DNA of 64,000 nucleotides from Streptococcus mitis (lineage in GTDB: Bacteria; Bacillota; Bacilli; Lactobacillales; Streptococcaceae): the NCBI RefSeq assembly GCF_003943935.1, contig NZ_RJOB01000007.1:62001-126000 (forward strand), written 5' to 3'. The notes beneath the pieces were generated by a model that was not told the DNA's origin, made no database searches, and worked only from the letters and a program-made list of their open reading frames with translations. This document shows positions 8,486 to 16,925 of the stretch, in pieces (positions within the stretch are counted from its first letter, which is position 1; the number at the start of each line of letters is the position of its first letter). A program made the translations under genes and the position numbers.

Positions 8486-8791
8486 ATGTTTTACTTATTT
8501 ACAAAAATTGACAGTATTTCTACCAGCGAGTTAGAAGCTAAACTCAAGGAACCAATTCAGCTACTGGATGTTCGGACGCCGATGGAATTTCGTAGAGGTC
8601 ATATCAAAAATGCCAAAAATGTTCCTCTGACCGAAATTGGTTCCTACACACCAACAACAAAAGAAACACTTTATGTCATTTGTCATTCTGGTGTGCGTAG
8701 TAAGATGGCCGCTAAAAAGCTAAAGAAAAAAGGCTACGATGTCATCAATGTCCGAGGCGGTATGAGCGCTTGGACAGGAAAAGTCATCTAG
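8486..8791 (+). CDS. Single-domain rhodanese
   Basis: Sulfurtransferase of 101 aa with one rhodanese domain. The active-site loop is CHSGVRS, whose Cys carries the persulfide. LLDVRTPMEFRRGHIKNA is the conserved N-terminal signature. I chose the ATG at 8486 because GGAGG (8476-8480) is correctly spaced before it; an in-frame TTG at 8474 lies inside the operator. First gene of a three-gene operon for sulfane-sulfur handling. Confidence 0.9.
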   Translation: MFYLFTKIDSISTSELEAKLKEPIQLLDVRTPMEFRRGHIKNAKNVPLTEIGSYTPTTKETLYVICHSGVRSKMAAKKLKKKGYDVINVRGGMSAWTGKVI

Positions 8792-8811
8792 AAGCATAAA
8801 GGAGAAAATCA

Positions 8812-10467
8812 ATGAAAATTATCATTGTCGGGGGAGTTGCAGGCGGAATGTCAGCAGCAACCCGCCTCAGACGTCTCATGGAAGACGCTGAAATCACTAT
8901 TTTTGAAAAAGGTCCCTTTGTGTCCTTTGCAAACTGCGGGCTTCCTTACTATGTTTCAGGAGAAATTGCAAACCGAGATAGTTTATTGGTTCAAACTCCT
9001 GAAAGTCTCAAGGCACGCTTTAATCTGGATGTGCGACCATTTCACGAGGTCATCAGTATTTCCCCAGCAGAGCACACTGTGACTGTGCGACACGATGGAC
9101 AAGAATTCACAGAAAGCTACGACAAGTTGATCCTCTCCCCAGGAGCTAAACCATTTGTTCCTACCATTGAAGGTTTGGTAGAAGCTAAGAATGCCTACAC
9201 ACTCCGCAATGTTCCAGATCTCGATGAAATTATGGCAGTCTTGGACAATCATCCAAAAGAAGCTGTCGTCATCGGTGCAGGCTTTATCGGGCTTGAAATG
9301 GCTGAAAATCTGGCAAAACGTGGCTTGCAAGTTACTATTGTTGAGAAAGCACCCCATGTCTTGCCACCATTAGATCAGGAAATGGCAGCCTTTGTCCAGG
9401 AAGAATTGGTTAAAAACGACGTTCGCGTTATCACTTCTCAGTCTGCGACTCGATTTGAAGACCAAGGAAAAGTCATCGTTCTCGAAAATGGTCAAAAGAT
9501 CACTTCTGACCTCACCATCCTTTCTGTCGGTGTTGAACCTGAAAACGGACTGGCAAAAGCTGCGGGGATTGAACTGGGACTTCGTGGTGGGATCCTGGTC
9601 GATGAACATTATGAAACCAGTCAAAAAGATATTTTTGCAGTTGGGGATGCCATCGTCGTCAAGCAAGAGATTACGGGCCAAGACGCTCTCATCTCTCTCG
9701 CTTCTCCTGCCAATCGTCAGGGACGCCAAGTGGCAGACGTCATCGCAGGACTAGAACGTACAAACAAGGGAAATATCGGCACTGCTATCGTTCGTTCCTT
9801 TGATATGACAGCTGCCTCGACTGGTCTCAGCGAGCGTATCCTTAGCATGAATCAACTTCCTTACAAGGCCCTTCATGTCAGTGGGAAAGACCACGCTGGT
9901 TATTATCCAGGAGCTACTGATATGACCTTGAAGCTCCTCTTTGACCCAACCACTGGAAAAATCTACGGTGCCCAAGGAGTCGGGAAGAAAGGCGTTGACA
10001 AGCGAATCGATATCCTAGCAACTGCTATCAAGGGAAATCTCACTGTCTTTGACTTGCCAGAATTGGAGTTTACCTATGCGCCACCATTTGGCTCGGCCAA
10101 GGATCCCGTCAATATGCTGGGCTACGCAGCCTTGAATCTTATCGAAGGTCTCAGCGACAATGTTCAATGGTACCAGCTCGAAGACGAACTGGCTAAGGGT
10201 AAGAAATTTCTAGATGTACGGACAAGTGGCGAATTCCAAAGTGGTAGACTCAAAGTTAACACCATCCACATTCCCCTAAACGAACTACGGGAACGCTTGG
10301 ATGAACTGGACAAAAAACAAGCCTACATCGTCAGCTGCCACAGTGGTTTGCGCAGCTATATCGCAGAGCGTATCCTCAAGCAAGCAGGATTTACCGTCCA
10401 AAACCTTGACGGCGCTTATTCACTATACAAAATGGCTAAGCCAGAAGGAGTAGAATATGGAAACTAG
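8812..10467 (+). CDS. cdr: CoA-disulfide reductase with C-terminal rhodanese domain
   Basis: FAD-dependent pyridine nucleotide-disulfide oxidoreductase of 551 aa. It begins with the FAD-binding motif GGVAGGMSAATRLRR, and the single redox Cys lies in SFANCGLPYY, as in CoA-disulfide or CoA-persulfide reductases. The NAD(P)H motif is VIGAGFIGLEMAENL, and a second FAD contact is IFAVGDA. A rhodanese domain starts near residue 455 with FLDVRTSGEFQSGR and the active loop CHSGLRS. Fusions of this kind reduce CoA-persulfide or polysulfide with NAD(P)H. It lies 20 bases after the first rhodanese gene and overlaps the next start by 11 bases. The link to persulfide detoxification is strengthened by the CstR-type operator. 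Confidence 0.9.
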   Translation: MKIIIVGGVAGGMSAATRLRRLMEDAEITIFEKGPFVSFANCGLPYYVSGEIANRDSLLVQTPESLKARFNLDVRPFHEVISISPAEHTVTVRHDGQEFTESYDKLILSPGAKPFVPTIEGLVEAKNAYTLRNVPDLDEIMAVLDNHPKEAVVIGAGFIGLEMAENLAKRGLQVTIVEKAPHVLPPLDQEMAAFVQEELVKNDVRVITSQSATRFEDQGKVIVLENGQKITSDLTILSVGVEPENGLAKAAGIELGLRGGILVDEHYETSQKDIFAVGDAIVVKQEITGQDALISLASPANRQGRQVADVIAGLERTNKGNIGTAIVRSFDMTAASTGLSERILSMNQLPYKALHVSGKDHAGYYPGATDMTLKLLFDPTTGKIYGAQGVGKKGVDKRIDILATAIKGNLTVFDLPELEFTYAPPFGSAKDPVNMLGYAALNLIEGLSDNVQWYQLEDELAKGKKFLDVRTSGEFQSGRLKVNTIHIPLNELRERLDELDKKQAYIVSCHSGLRSYIAERILKQAGFTVQNLDGAYSLYKMAKPEGVEYGN

Positions 10468-10753
10468 TATCAGTATGGCTGACTTTTATGAAAAATATAA
10501 AAATGAAAATTTAGAGCTTATCGATGTCCGTGAAGCACATGAATTCCAAGCAGGACATGCACCAGGTGCCAAAAATCTTCCGTTAAGTACCTTGGAACAA
10601 GGATACAAAGAACTCAAACCTGACCATGAATACCATGTCATCTGTCAAGGTGGAGTACGTTCTGCCTCTGCCTGCCAATTTCTCAGCGCCAAAGGCCTCA
10701 CCGTTATCAATGTAGAAGGTGGCATGAATGCTTGGCCTGGGCAAGTAGAATAA
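10457..10753 (+). CDS. Single-domain rhodanese
   Basis: A 98-aa rhodanese with LIDVREAHEFQAGHAPGA and an active loop CQGGVRSAS, where Cys is the sulfur carrier. The GG in place of the SG found in the other two rhodaneses of this operon may mean a different acceptor. The start ATG at 10457 lies inside the end of the upstream reductase gene, with AAGGAG just before it, so translation is coupled. It is the last gene before a BOX element and a strong terminator. Confidence 0.88.
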   Translation: METSISMADFYEKYKNENLELIDVREAHEFQAGHAPGAKNLPLSTLEQGYKELKPDHEYHVICQGGVRSASACQFLSAKGLTVINVEGGMNAWPGQVE

Positions 10754-10799
10754 TCAAGAGGAGCTGGGCAAAAACTCAATTTCAGGAGAAAATGAAGTA

Positions 10800-10951
10800 A
10801 TACTCAATGAAAATCAAAGTGCAAACTAGGAAGCTCGCCGCAGACTGCTTAAAACGCTGTTTTGAGGTTGTAGATAAGACTGACAAAGTCAGGAACATAT
10901 TTCTACGGCAAGGTGAAGCTGACGTGGTTTGAAGAGATTTTCGAAGAATAT
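10800..10951 (-). repeat. BOX element, diverged
   Basis: A BOX repeat on the minus strand, with the TTGATTTTCATTGAGTA end at 10800 and the TTCGAAAATCTCTTCAAACCA end at 10951. The middle hairpin is partly degenerate compared with the copies at 5166 and 47276. It lies between the last rhodanese gene and its terminator. Confidence 0.85.
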
Positions 10952-10968
10952 AAATCTCCCCACAATAA

Positions 10969-11020
10969 AACGCATACTATCAAGGTTTTTAACACCTGAT
11001 AGTATGCGTTCTTTTATTTT
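10969..11020 (+). terminator. Rho-independent terminator of the sulfur operon
   Basis: Perfect 14-bp stem, AACGCATACTATCA at 10969-10982 pairing with TGATAGTATGCGTT at 10997-11010, followed by a T-rich tract. It separates the plus-strand sulfur operon from the convergent cstR gene. Confidence 0.9.
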
Positions 11021-11093
11021 AAAGACTTTTTCCAGCATCTCTTGATTCACATTAAACTATTCTATTAGTAGAGATCTTTCAACTCTGATCCCT

Positions 11094-11351
11094 TTATTTC
11101 CGTTTAATCAAGTATCGGATAGCCTTTTCTAGACGTTCCTTTTGAGCTTCAGGATCATCTAGCGGTTGATTGATACATTCAGTAAGGTTTTCGGTAATTA
11201 TCATCTCAATCACGCGCTCCACACTAGATTTCACGGCTGTCAATTGCGTCACAATATCAGCACAGTCTCGATCCTCTTCAATCATCTTTTGAATTCCACG
11301 CAACTGACCCTCTGAACGTTTCAAACGAGTAATATACTTTGAGTTTGTCAT
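11094..11351 (-). CDS. cstR: CsoR-family repressor, persulfide-sensing CstR type
   Basis: All-helical DNA-binding repressor of 85 aa with the family pattern RLKRSEGQLRGIQKMIEE and two cysteines, C30 and C59. Copper-sensing CsoR proteins have a histidine four residues before the second cysteine; here that residue is asparagine (ENLTEC), so metal binding is unlikely. The two-cysteine arrangement fits CstR, which forms di- or trisulfide bridges with reactive sulfur species and then releases its operator. The perfect operator at 8453-8473 in front of the rhodanese/CoA-disulfide reductase operon is the obvious target. No matching operator is visible before cstR itself. Confidence 0.85.
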   Translation of the reverse strand: MTNSKYITRLKRSEGQLRGIQKMIEEDRDCADIVTQLTAVKSSVERVIEMIITENLTECINQPLDDPEAQKERLEKAIRYLIKRK

Positions 11352-11500
11352 TTCTTTTTCCTTGCTCGATTTTTCTTCATTATATCTCTAATCAGCTCCT
11401 TTGTCAAAATTCTCGCCCATCCGTCTCACGCAGTTCTGTTACCACAGACTTTTCAAAAGGTAAACTAGCTATGCTGATAACTTGATAGAAATCCCTAGTT

Positions 11501-12355
11501 TTATCTTGCTAAACGAATACGAGTCACAATTCCATCTTGGTCTATGATTTCCAACTGGCTCGATGTCAACCACTTGATTGGTGCATCAACTTCTTGTGCT
11601 CGCTGCGCAATCGTTAACAGTTCTTCCTTATGTGCGACTTCAATAACATAATAGGCCAAACCTGGCAAGCCTTGCTTACGCGGAGCTAGGTCTTTTCCTC
11701 CCCATTCGTTGACTGCCAAATGATGATGGTAGTCTCCAGCTGCAATCCAACTAGCGCTAGGTACACTGAACTTATCCTCTAGTCCTAACACTTTTTGATA
11801 AAACTGGCTGGACTTTCGACTATCCTTGACAGACAAATGGATATGCCCCATTCTCGTACCCTCGACTAAAGTAAAGGGCTCTACTCTTTCCCCCAACTCA
11901 TAGATGTCCTGCGCCGCAAGGGCCTCCGTCACACCGATAATGCGTCCATCTTCTCGAATATCCCATGTGGAAACCGGCTTATCTCGATAGAGTTCAATGC
12001 CATTTCCCTCCAAATCCTCCAAGTAAATGGCCTCGCTGTAACCATGGTCTGCACCACCCACAAGAGGAATCTGTAAATCTGTCAGAGGTTTCAAGACATC
12101 AGCCAAAGCCTTTCGTGTCGGCAAGAGAATAGCCAGATGGTAAAGACCATAATGTTCCCTTACTTCTCCACTCTCTTGTGCTTGAATCAGCTGTACCAAG
12201 GCTTTTCCACCAAGGCCTAGAACGACCTCTGTCTCAGTTTGAGATAGAACTTCTAAACCAATAATCTGCTGATAAAATACTGTTTGACTTGCCAAGTCCT
12301 TGACATTTAAAACTGCCTCTGCTAAATAAATGTGGCTCTTATATTCATAGGTCAT
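11501..12355 (-). CDS. Two-domain VOC (glyoxalase/ring-cleavage dioxygenase) protein
   Basis: Cytosolic 284-aa protein with two vicinal oxygen chelate modules (about residues 8-125 and 165-280). It resembles catechol-2,3-dioxygenase-like proteins of Firmicutes. Candidate metal ligands are the histidine in HYGLYHLAI, the glutamate in GNGIELYRD, the histidine in RMGHIHLSV and the histidine pair in DYHHHLAVN. The substrate is not known. Such genes are often induced by quinones or electrophiles under MarR-type repressors, and a strong promoter with a palindrome is present upstream. Confidence 0.75.
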   Translation of the reverse strand: MTYEYKSHIYLAEAVLNVKDLASQTVFYQQIIGLEVLSQTETEVVLGLGGKALVQLIQAQESGEVREHYGLYHLAILLPTRKALADVLKPLTDLQIPLVGGADHGYSEAIYLEDLEGNGIELYRDKPVSTWDIREDGRIIGVTEALAAQDIYELGERVEPFTLVEGTRMGHIHLSVKDSRKSSQFYQKVLGLEDKFSVPSASWIAAGDYHHHLAVNEWGGKDLAPRKQGLPGLAYYVIEVAHKEELLTIAQRAQEVDAPIKWLTSSQLEIIDQDGIVTRIRLAR

Positions 12356-12369
12356 AGGATATCTCCTTT

Positions 12370-12421
12370 GTTGTAATTTTTGTTATTACAACTATTATAT
12401 AATCTCCATCAAGAAAGTCAA
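12370..12421 (-). promoter_or_regulatory. Promoter with dyad operator for the VOC gene
   Basis: On the minus strand a -35 TTGACT (12416-12421) and a -10 TATAAT (12394-12399) are spaced by 16 bases. Directly downstream is a perfect inverted repeat, GTTGTAAT / ATTACAAC, at 12370-12392 with a 7-base spacer, covering the transcription start. The geometry is that of a repressor site, for example of a MarR-type protein. The regulator is not in this window. Confidence 0.7.
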
Positions 12422-12448
12422 GCCAGACAACTTGACGCCTCTATTTTA

Positions 12449-12488
12449 ATAAAAAGAGGCCAATGTTTGCCATCAACCTCTTTCTTAT
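12449..12488. terminator. Possible weak bidirectional terminator
   Basis: AAAGAGG and CCTCTTT flank a 19-base loop, with A- and T-rich ends, between the VOC gene and the choline-binding protein gene. The loop is long, so efficiency is uncertain. Confidence 0.4.
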
Positions 12489-12546
12489 CGTTCATTCTTT
12501 TTGCTAAGTAAGATGAATACTTTACCTATGACTTACTATCTTCAGC

Positions 12547-13743
12547 CTAGTTTACCCATTCACCATTACCATTTACACGATAACCATCTGGTGTCGTTGT
12601 GCTGACTGCCAAAGCTCCTGAACCATATGCATAGTACCAGTATTGACCAACTTTAAACCAACCTGTCTTCATGATACCTGATTGATCAAGATAATACCAA
12701 GTACCATTTTCCTTGTACCATCCTGTCTTCATAGCTCCTGAGCCATCAAAGTAGAACCATCTGCTACCATCTGTTCCCCAGCCTGTAAACATCGCACCTG
12801 AACTATCAAGGAAATACCATGTTCCATCAACTTCTACAAATCCAGTCTGCATGACACCTAAATCATTCAAGTAGTACCATTTACCACCCGTTTTCACCCA
12901 GCCTGTCTTCACATCACCAGACCCATAAAAATACCATTTTCCATTAGACTTCACCCAGCCAGACTGACTAGATGTAGATGTTCTAAAATCTTTCAGCGGT
13001 TTTTCTACAACCGTAGCTTTACTTTTAACGGTTGAAAGGGTTGAGGCAGTCACTTCTGTATACTGAATAGCAGAGCCATATCCACCAGCCAATTCCTCTG
13101 AAGAAGCGTCATCACCTAAAGCTAAAGAAATCGTTGCTACTTGCTGAGAACTAGCTGCATTTCTAAAAGCCGCGAGACCCACATAAGTAAATTTAGAATT
13201 AATCAAAACCTCATAATAACCTGTAAATTCTTTAGAGGTTCCACCCTTCTTTTTCGCTACATAATTCGCCTTCTCAGCATGCCAGTTTTCAATTGCTTTT
13301 AGAAAACCTTCATAGTTCACATCTAACGCTTCTCCTCTTATGCTATTACTAGATGGAAAAGCAGTCCAGATTTCTTTAGTAGAAAGACGCTCAGGTTTCA
13401 GAGCTACTGACACTTCAGTAGCGCGTACAAAAGCAGTTTTCTCAAGATCAGTAGACCATTTGATAGGGACATACTTATCTACCAAACCTTCATCAGCTGC
13501 TTCCTTACGAATCTTATTAATCGCATCCAAAATAGCTTGTTTATTTGGGGTTAAAAATTCTCCCTTAATCCCAACTAAAACGTTGCCACTAGAAGGATTT
13601 AACACTTCTGAACTCAAAACATTTTCATTTCTACCATCAGCAGATTGTGTTGCCACCAATCTGTCATTAGCAAAAACATCAGTTGTCAAAACTGCTCCAG
13701 CCAAGGTCAAAGCCAAGGCGCTAGCAAATACAATTTTCTTCAT
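12547..13743 (-). CDS. CAP/SCP-domain choline-binding surface protein
   Basis: Secreted 398-aa protein with a signal peptide to about residue 25. A CAP (cysteine-rich secretory/allergen/PR-1) domain spans roughly residues 65-215 (AINKIRKEAADEGLV, PIKWSTDLEKTAFVRATE, AIENWHAEK). The C-terminus carries about six choline-binding repeats of the GWVKxxGKWYYL type, which attach it to phosphocholine on teichoic acids. It occupies the position where pneumococci carry the small CbpI-type gene, next to galM, so it may be a longer relative. The CAP domain activity in streptococci is unknown; adhesion or a wall-related role is possible. Confidence 0.85.
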   Translation of the reverse strand: MKKIVFASALALTLAGAVLTTDVFANDRLVATQSADGRNENVLSSEVLNPSSGNVLVGIKGEFLTPNKQAILDAINKIRKEAADEGLVDKYVPIKWSTDLEKTAFVRATEVSVALKPERLSTKEIWTAFPSSNSIRGEALDVNYEGFLKAIENWHAEKANYVAKKKGGTSKEFTGYYEVLINSKFTYVGLAAFRNAASSQQVATISLALGDDASSEELAGGYGSAIQYTEVTASTLSTVKSKATVVEKPLKDFRTSTSSQSGWVKSNGKWYFYGSGDVKTGWVKTGGKWYYLNDLGVMQTGFVEVDGTWYFLDSSGAMFTGWGTDGSRWFYFDGSGAMKTGWYKENGTWYYLDQSGIMKTGWFKVGQYWYYAYGSGALAVSTTTPDGYRVNGNGEWVN

Positions 13744-13881
13744 CTTTTTCTCCTTTTATCCTCTAGATAGGACAGGTATTTTCACTATTAGATTATATCA
13801 TATTCCCCTACTATTTGCCCATTTCTAGTAATATCATGAGGCCAATGCTATTCACCCCGCAAAGTAGAAGCTTTCATTCTT

Positions 13882-14919
13882 TTACTTCACAACAAGCTCA
13901 TAACGTGTCTTACTGGTGAAGGTTTGACCGGCTTTGAGGATGACTTGGTCTTTGAGGTCACTGTGGATGGCATCTGGTAAAGCTTGCGCTTCAAGGGCAA
14001 TCCCATTGTGCTGTACCATTGGCTGACCTCCTATGATAACACTCTCATCCACAAAGTTTGCTGTGTAGACCACAAAGCAAGGAGCCTCTGTCTTGAAAAG
14101 CAGGAAGCGACCTGAGTTTTGGTCATAAAGGAATCCAGCATTGTCATGACCTGCAGGAAGGGCAAATGGATGATCCAAACCAGATACCAGTTGGATTTGC
14201 TCATCTTCTTCTGCAAAGATGTCTTTCAACAAGGCACCATTGTAGATATGTTTAACCACATCACGAGTAGCATCTGGAGTTTTGGCAGGAACACCGTCGG
14301 GAGCGATTGGGTAAAGCCCCTCTGTGTTTAATTGGAAGACATGGCGGTCAACTGTCTGCGTGAAATCCCCAGACAAGTTGAAATAGCTGTGGTTGGTGGG
14401 ATTGACCAAGGTATCTTGATCAGTTGTTACCTTGTAGCTGATTTCGTAGGCACCAGTTTCTTCCAAGTGATAACTGATCCAAATCTTGAGATTTCCAGGG
14501 AACCCTCCTGTCCCATCTGTACGCTCTGTGTAGAGAGTCAAGCCATGATCGCTCACTTCAACTAGTTCAAACAAGCTAGAATCCCAACCAGTTGAACCAC
14601 TGTGGTTACAGTTGCTAGCATTGTTGACTTCAAGGTCATAGGTCTTACCATCGATCTCAAAGGTCGCACCTGCGATACGTCCTGCTACAGGACCTACACT
14701 CGCTCCATGCTTGGGACTACTGCCTACATAGCTATCAAAATCATCAAATCCCAAGATAACGTTGGCAAAATTTCCAGCCTTGTCAGGTGTGACATAGCGC
14801 AAGATGGTCGCACCATAAGTCATGACCTCTAGCTGATAACCTGCCTCAGTCTCAAAGCGATAGGCCAAGACATCCTTGTCCTCAACATTTCCAAATACAC
14901 GCTCTGTGTATGCTTTCAT
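13882..14919 (-). CDS. galM: Aldose 1-epimerase (mutarotase)
   Basis: Cytosolic 345-aa enzyme that interconverts the alpha and beta anomers of galactose or related sugars. Characteristic pieces are GPVAGRIAGATFEIDGK, the catalytic histidine in NPTNHSYFNLSG and the catalytic glutamate near the C-terminus in GIALEAQALPDA. The gene lies at the end of the BgaC/PTS/AgaS cluster on the same strand, so it likely handles beta-galactose released or imported by that system. Confidence 0.92.
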   Translation of the reverse strand: MKAYTERVFGNVEDKDVLAYRFETEAGYQLEVMTYGATILRYVTPDKAGNFANVILGFDDFDSYVGSSPKHGASVGPVAGRIAGATFEIDGKTYDLEVNNASNCNHSGSTGWDSSLFELVEVSDHGLTLYTERTDGTGGFPGNLKIWISYHLEETGAYEISYKVTTDQDTLVNPTNHSYFNLSGDFTQTVDRHVFQLNTEGLYPIAPDGVPAKTPDATRDVVKHIYNGALLKDIFAEEDEQIQLVSGLDHPFALPAGHDNAGFLYDQNSGRFLLFKTEAPCFVVYTANFVDESVIIGGQPMVQHNGIALEAQALPDAIHSDLKDQVILKAGQTFTSKTRYELVVK

Positions 14920-15034
14920 TCTGTTCTCCTTTTACTATTTCTCTCAAGCAAACAAACCATAGAAAGCGCCTTGACAATCTATGGTTTATCTGATAATTTA
15001 CAAATCCTCATGTCAAGAATTCATAAATATTGCC

Positions 15035-16201
15035 TTACTTTTGATATTCGTGGATGATAACACCTTGTACCACACGGTTCACTGTACCTGTAGGAGACGG
15101 TGTATCTGGTTTATTTTCTACTTTGAGTGAAGTCAAGAGAGCAAAGAGTTGGGCATAAACGATGTAAGGGAAGACACGGTAAATATCATTCAAGACACCG
15201 CCACAACCAAGGGCCACTTCTTTGACATTTTCAAGACCAAAGGCTTGATCACTCAAAAGCACGACACGACGAGCAATGTGATCACCAGCAACTTCACGAA
15301 CCAAGTCCAAGTCGTACTTTCGAGTGTAGTCTGTTGTTGTACCAAAGACCAAAACAACGGTATCTTCGTTGATCAATGATTTTGGACCGTGACGGAAGCC
15401 GACTGGGCTTTCATACATGGTCGCCACTTGACCAGCTGTTAATTCCAAAATCTTGAGCTGAGCTTCATGAGCAAGCCCAAAGAAAGGACCAGCGCCTAAA
15501 TAGATGACACGGTTAAAGTCTAGGTCAACAAGTTCTTTGACATCTTCTGCATTGTCTAGAATTTTACGGGCAAGACTAGATACAACTTCAAAACGTTCAG
15601 CTTTCACAGCAAATTCTGTAGGATCAAAGACCAAGAGAGCTGTTAGCATCATAGAGGTAAAACTAGAAGTCATGGCAAATCCAGCGTCATTAGAAGCAGC
15701 TGGTTGCAAAAGCAAGAGATTGCGGTCATCACCGTGGGCTTGAAGAGCCAACTTACCGTCCGCCGCACAAGTAATCGTCACTTGATAAAGCTCATCCACC
15801 AAGGCTTTGGCCAAATCAACAGTTGCCACACTTTCAGGCGAATTCCCACTACGAGCAAAAGATACAAGGACAGTCGCCACATCTTTTTTCAAATAAGTTT
15901 CTGGATTGGCAACGATATCTGTTGTCGCAATAGCATTGAAATTCCATTTGCGTTCGTCGTAGACTTCCTTAAAGTAAGGTACCAAAGTATCTCCCACATA
16001 AGCAGAAGTCCCAGCACCTGTCAAGATAACCTTAATATAATCATGTTTATCAGCAATCCCTTTTAGGAAGGCTGAAATTTCTTCACGTTTTGCTTGATAA
16101 GATTCAAAAGCTTCTTTCCATACATCTGGTTGTTGGTAGATTTCACGTGTAGTGATTTCTGCACCCAATTCGATCAAGTCTTCTTTTGTATAATGTAACA
16201 T
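15035..16201 (-). CDS. agaS: SIS-domain sugar isomerase/deaminase (AgaS)
   Basis: Cytosolic 388-aa protein with two SIS phosphosugar-binding domains (VILTGAGTSAYVGDT, LVSFARSGNSPESVAT and RVIYLGAGPFFGLAHE). AgaS proteins act on galactosamine-6-phosphate or related amino-sugar phosphates as deaminase/isomerase. Its place after a mannose-family PTS and a surface-glycan beta-galactosidase fits use of N-acetylhexosamine-containing disaccharides from host glycans. It is separated from the upstream PTS IIA gene by a gap of about 315 bases holding a hairpin, a direct repeat and a BOX element. Confidence 0.88.
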   Translation of the reverse strand: MLHYTKEDLIELGAEITTREIYQQPDVWKEAFESYQAKREEISAFLKGIADKHDYIKVILTGAGTSAYVGDTLVPYFKEVYDERKWNFNAIATTDIVANPETYLKKDVATVLVSFARSGNSPESVATVDLAKALVDELYQVTITCAADGKLALQAHGDDRNLLLLQPAASNDAGFAMTSSFTSMMLTALLVFDPTEFAVKAERFEVVSSLARKILDNAEDVKELVDLDFNRVIYLGAGPFFGLAHEAQLKILELTAGQVATMYESPVGFRHGPKSLINEDTVVLVFGTTTDYTRKYDLDLVREVAGDHIARRVVLLSDQAFGLENVKEVALGCGGVLNDIYRVFPYIVYAQLFALLTSLKVENKPDTPSPTGTVNRVVQGVIIHEYQK

Positions 16202-16227
16202 TGAGTTCCTCTTTTTCTATTAAATAT

Positions 16228-16256
16228 GGGAATGGGAGTAAGCCCCATTCCCATGT
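16228..16256 (-). other. Strong hairpin before agaS
   Basis: ATGGGAATGGG and CCCCATTCCCAT form a near-perfect 11-12 bp stem with a 6-base loop, 25 bases upstream of the agaS start. The following bases are not a T-run on the minus strand, so it looks more like a processing, stability or attenuation element than a classic terminator. Confidence 0.6.
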
Positions 16257-16280
16257 ATATTCTATATAAGTTGTTCTAAC

Positions 16281-16411
16281 GATTTTCACATTGTCACATC
16301 TTATTGAATCGAGTTCCAACTAAAATCTTTGGGAAAAAGATCGATTATCGTCGGAGCATCGCTCCATCCTCCTATCGCCGATTTTCCCTGTGATTTTCAC
16401 GTTGTCACATC
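16281..16411. repeat. Pair of 20-bp direct repeats with inner hairpin
   Basis: GATTTTCACATTGTCACATC at 16281-16300 recurs at 16392-16411 with one change (A to G). The segment between holds a short palindrome, GGAGC-ATC-GCTCC. The boundaries and size of about 110-130 bp suggest a small non-autonomous repeat or a duplicated regulatory segment. I do not recognise it as a BOX element; a RUP or other MITE relation is untested. Confidence 0.55.
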
Positions 16412-16412
16412 G

Positions 16413-16518
16413 TATACTCAATGAAAATCAAAGAGCAAACTAGGAAACTAGCCGCAGGCTGTACCTGAGTACGGCAAGGCGACGTTGACGTAGTTTGAAT
16501 TTGATTTTCGAAGAGTAT
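16413..16518 (-). repeat. BOX element without boxB
   Basis: A short BOX (A-C) on the minus strand, with TTGATTTTCATTGAGTATA at one end and TTCGAAAATCAAATTCAAAC at the other. The central boxB hairpin is missing. It abuts the end of the PTS IIA gene. Confidence 0.85.
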
Positions 16519-16922
16519 TATTCATCTTCGTCATCATCAAAGCCAGCTAACAGGTCATTAACTTTCACAATGCTTTCTGCAGCACGGCTCTTGTAGTCCG
16601 CATCTGCGCCTGTAAGGCTCGCATTGATAAATTCAATCACCATTGGAAGATTCATCCCCGCGTAAAGGTCAATATCACGACCTTCCATGATCAAACGGCT
16701 TACCACGTTACAAGGTGTCCCGCCAAGAAGATCCGCAAAGACTAGGAAATCATCCAATCCTTCAATAGCAGCTTCAAATTTTGCAGTAAAGTCTTCTGGT
16801 CCATCTTCTGGAAGAAGAGCTACCGCATGAATATTGTCTTGTGGACCCATAATCATTTCTGTGCTACCTTTAAGTTCCTCACAGAAGCGACCATGACTCA
16901 CCAAAATTAATGATTTCGTCAT
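16518..16922 (-). CDS. PTS mannose-family IIA component
   Basis: Cytosolic 134-aa phosphocarrier of a mannose/N-acetylgalactosamine-family phosphotransferase system. The phosphorylated histidine is in SLILVSHGRFCEELKG (His10). The segment FADLLGGTPCNVVSRL matches the IIA-Man fold. It ends in an acidic tail, FDDDEDE. It receives phosphate from HPr and passes it to the IIB encoded upstream in the operon. It starts 4 bases after the IID gene and is the last PTS gene here. Confidence 0.93.
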   Translation of the reverse strand: MTKSLILVSHGRFCEELKGSTEMIMGPQDNIHAVALLPEDGPEDFTAKFEAAIEGLDDFLVFADLLGGTPCNVVSRLIMEGRDIDLYAGMNLPMVIEFINASLTGADADYKSRAAESIVKVNDLLAGFDDDEDE

Positions 16923-16925
16923 AAA

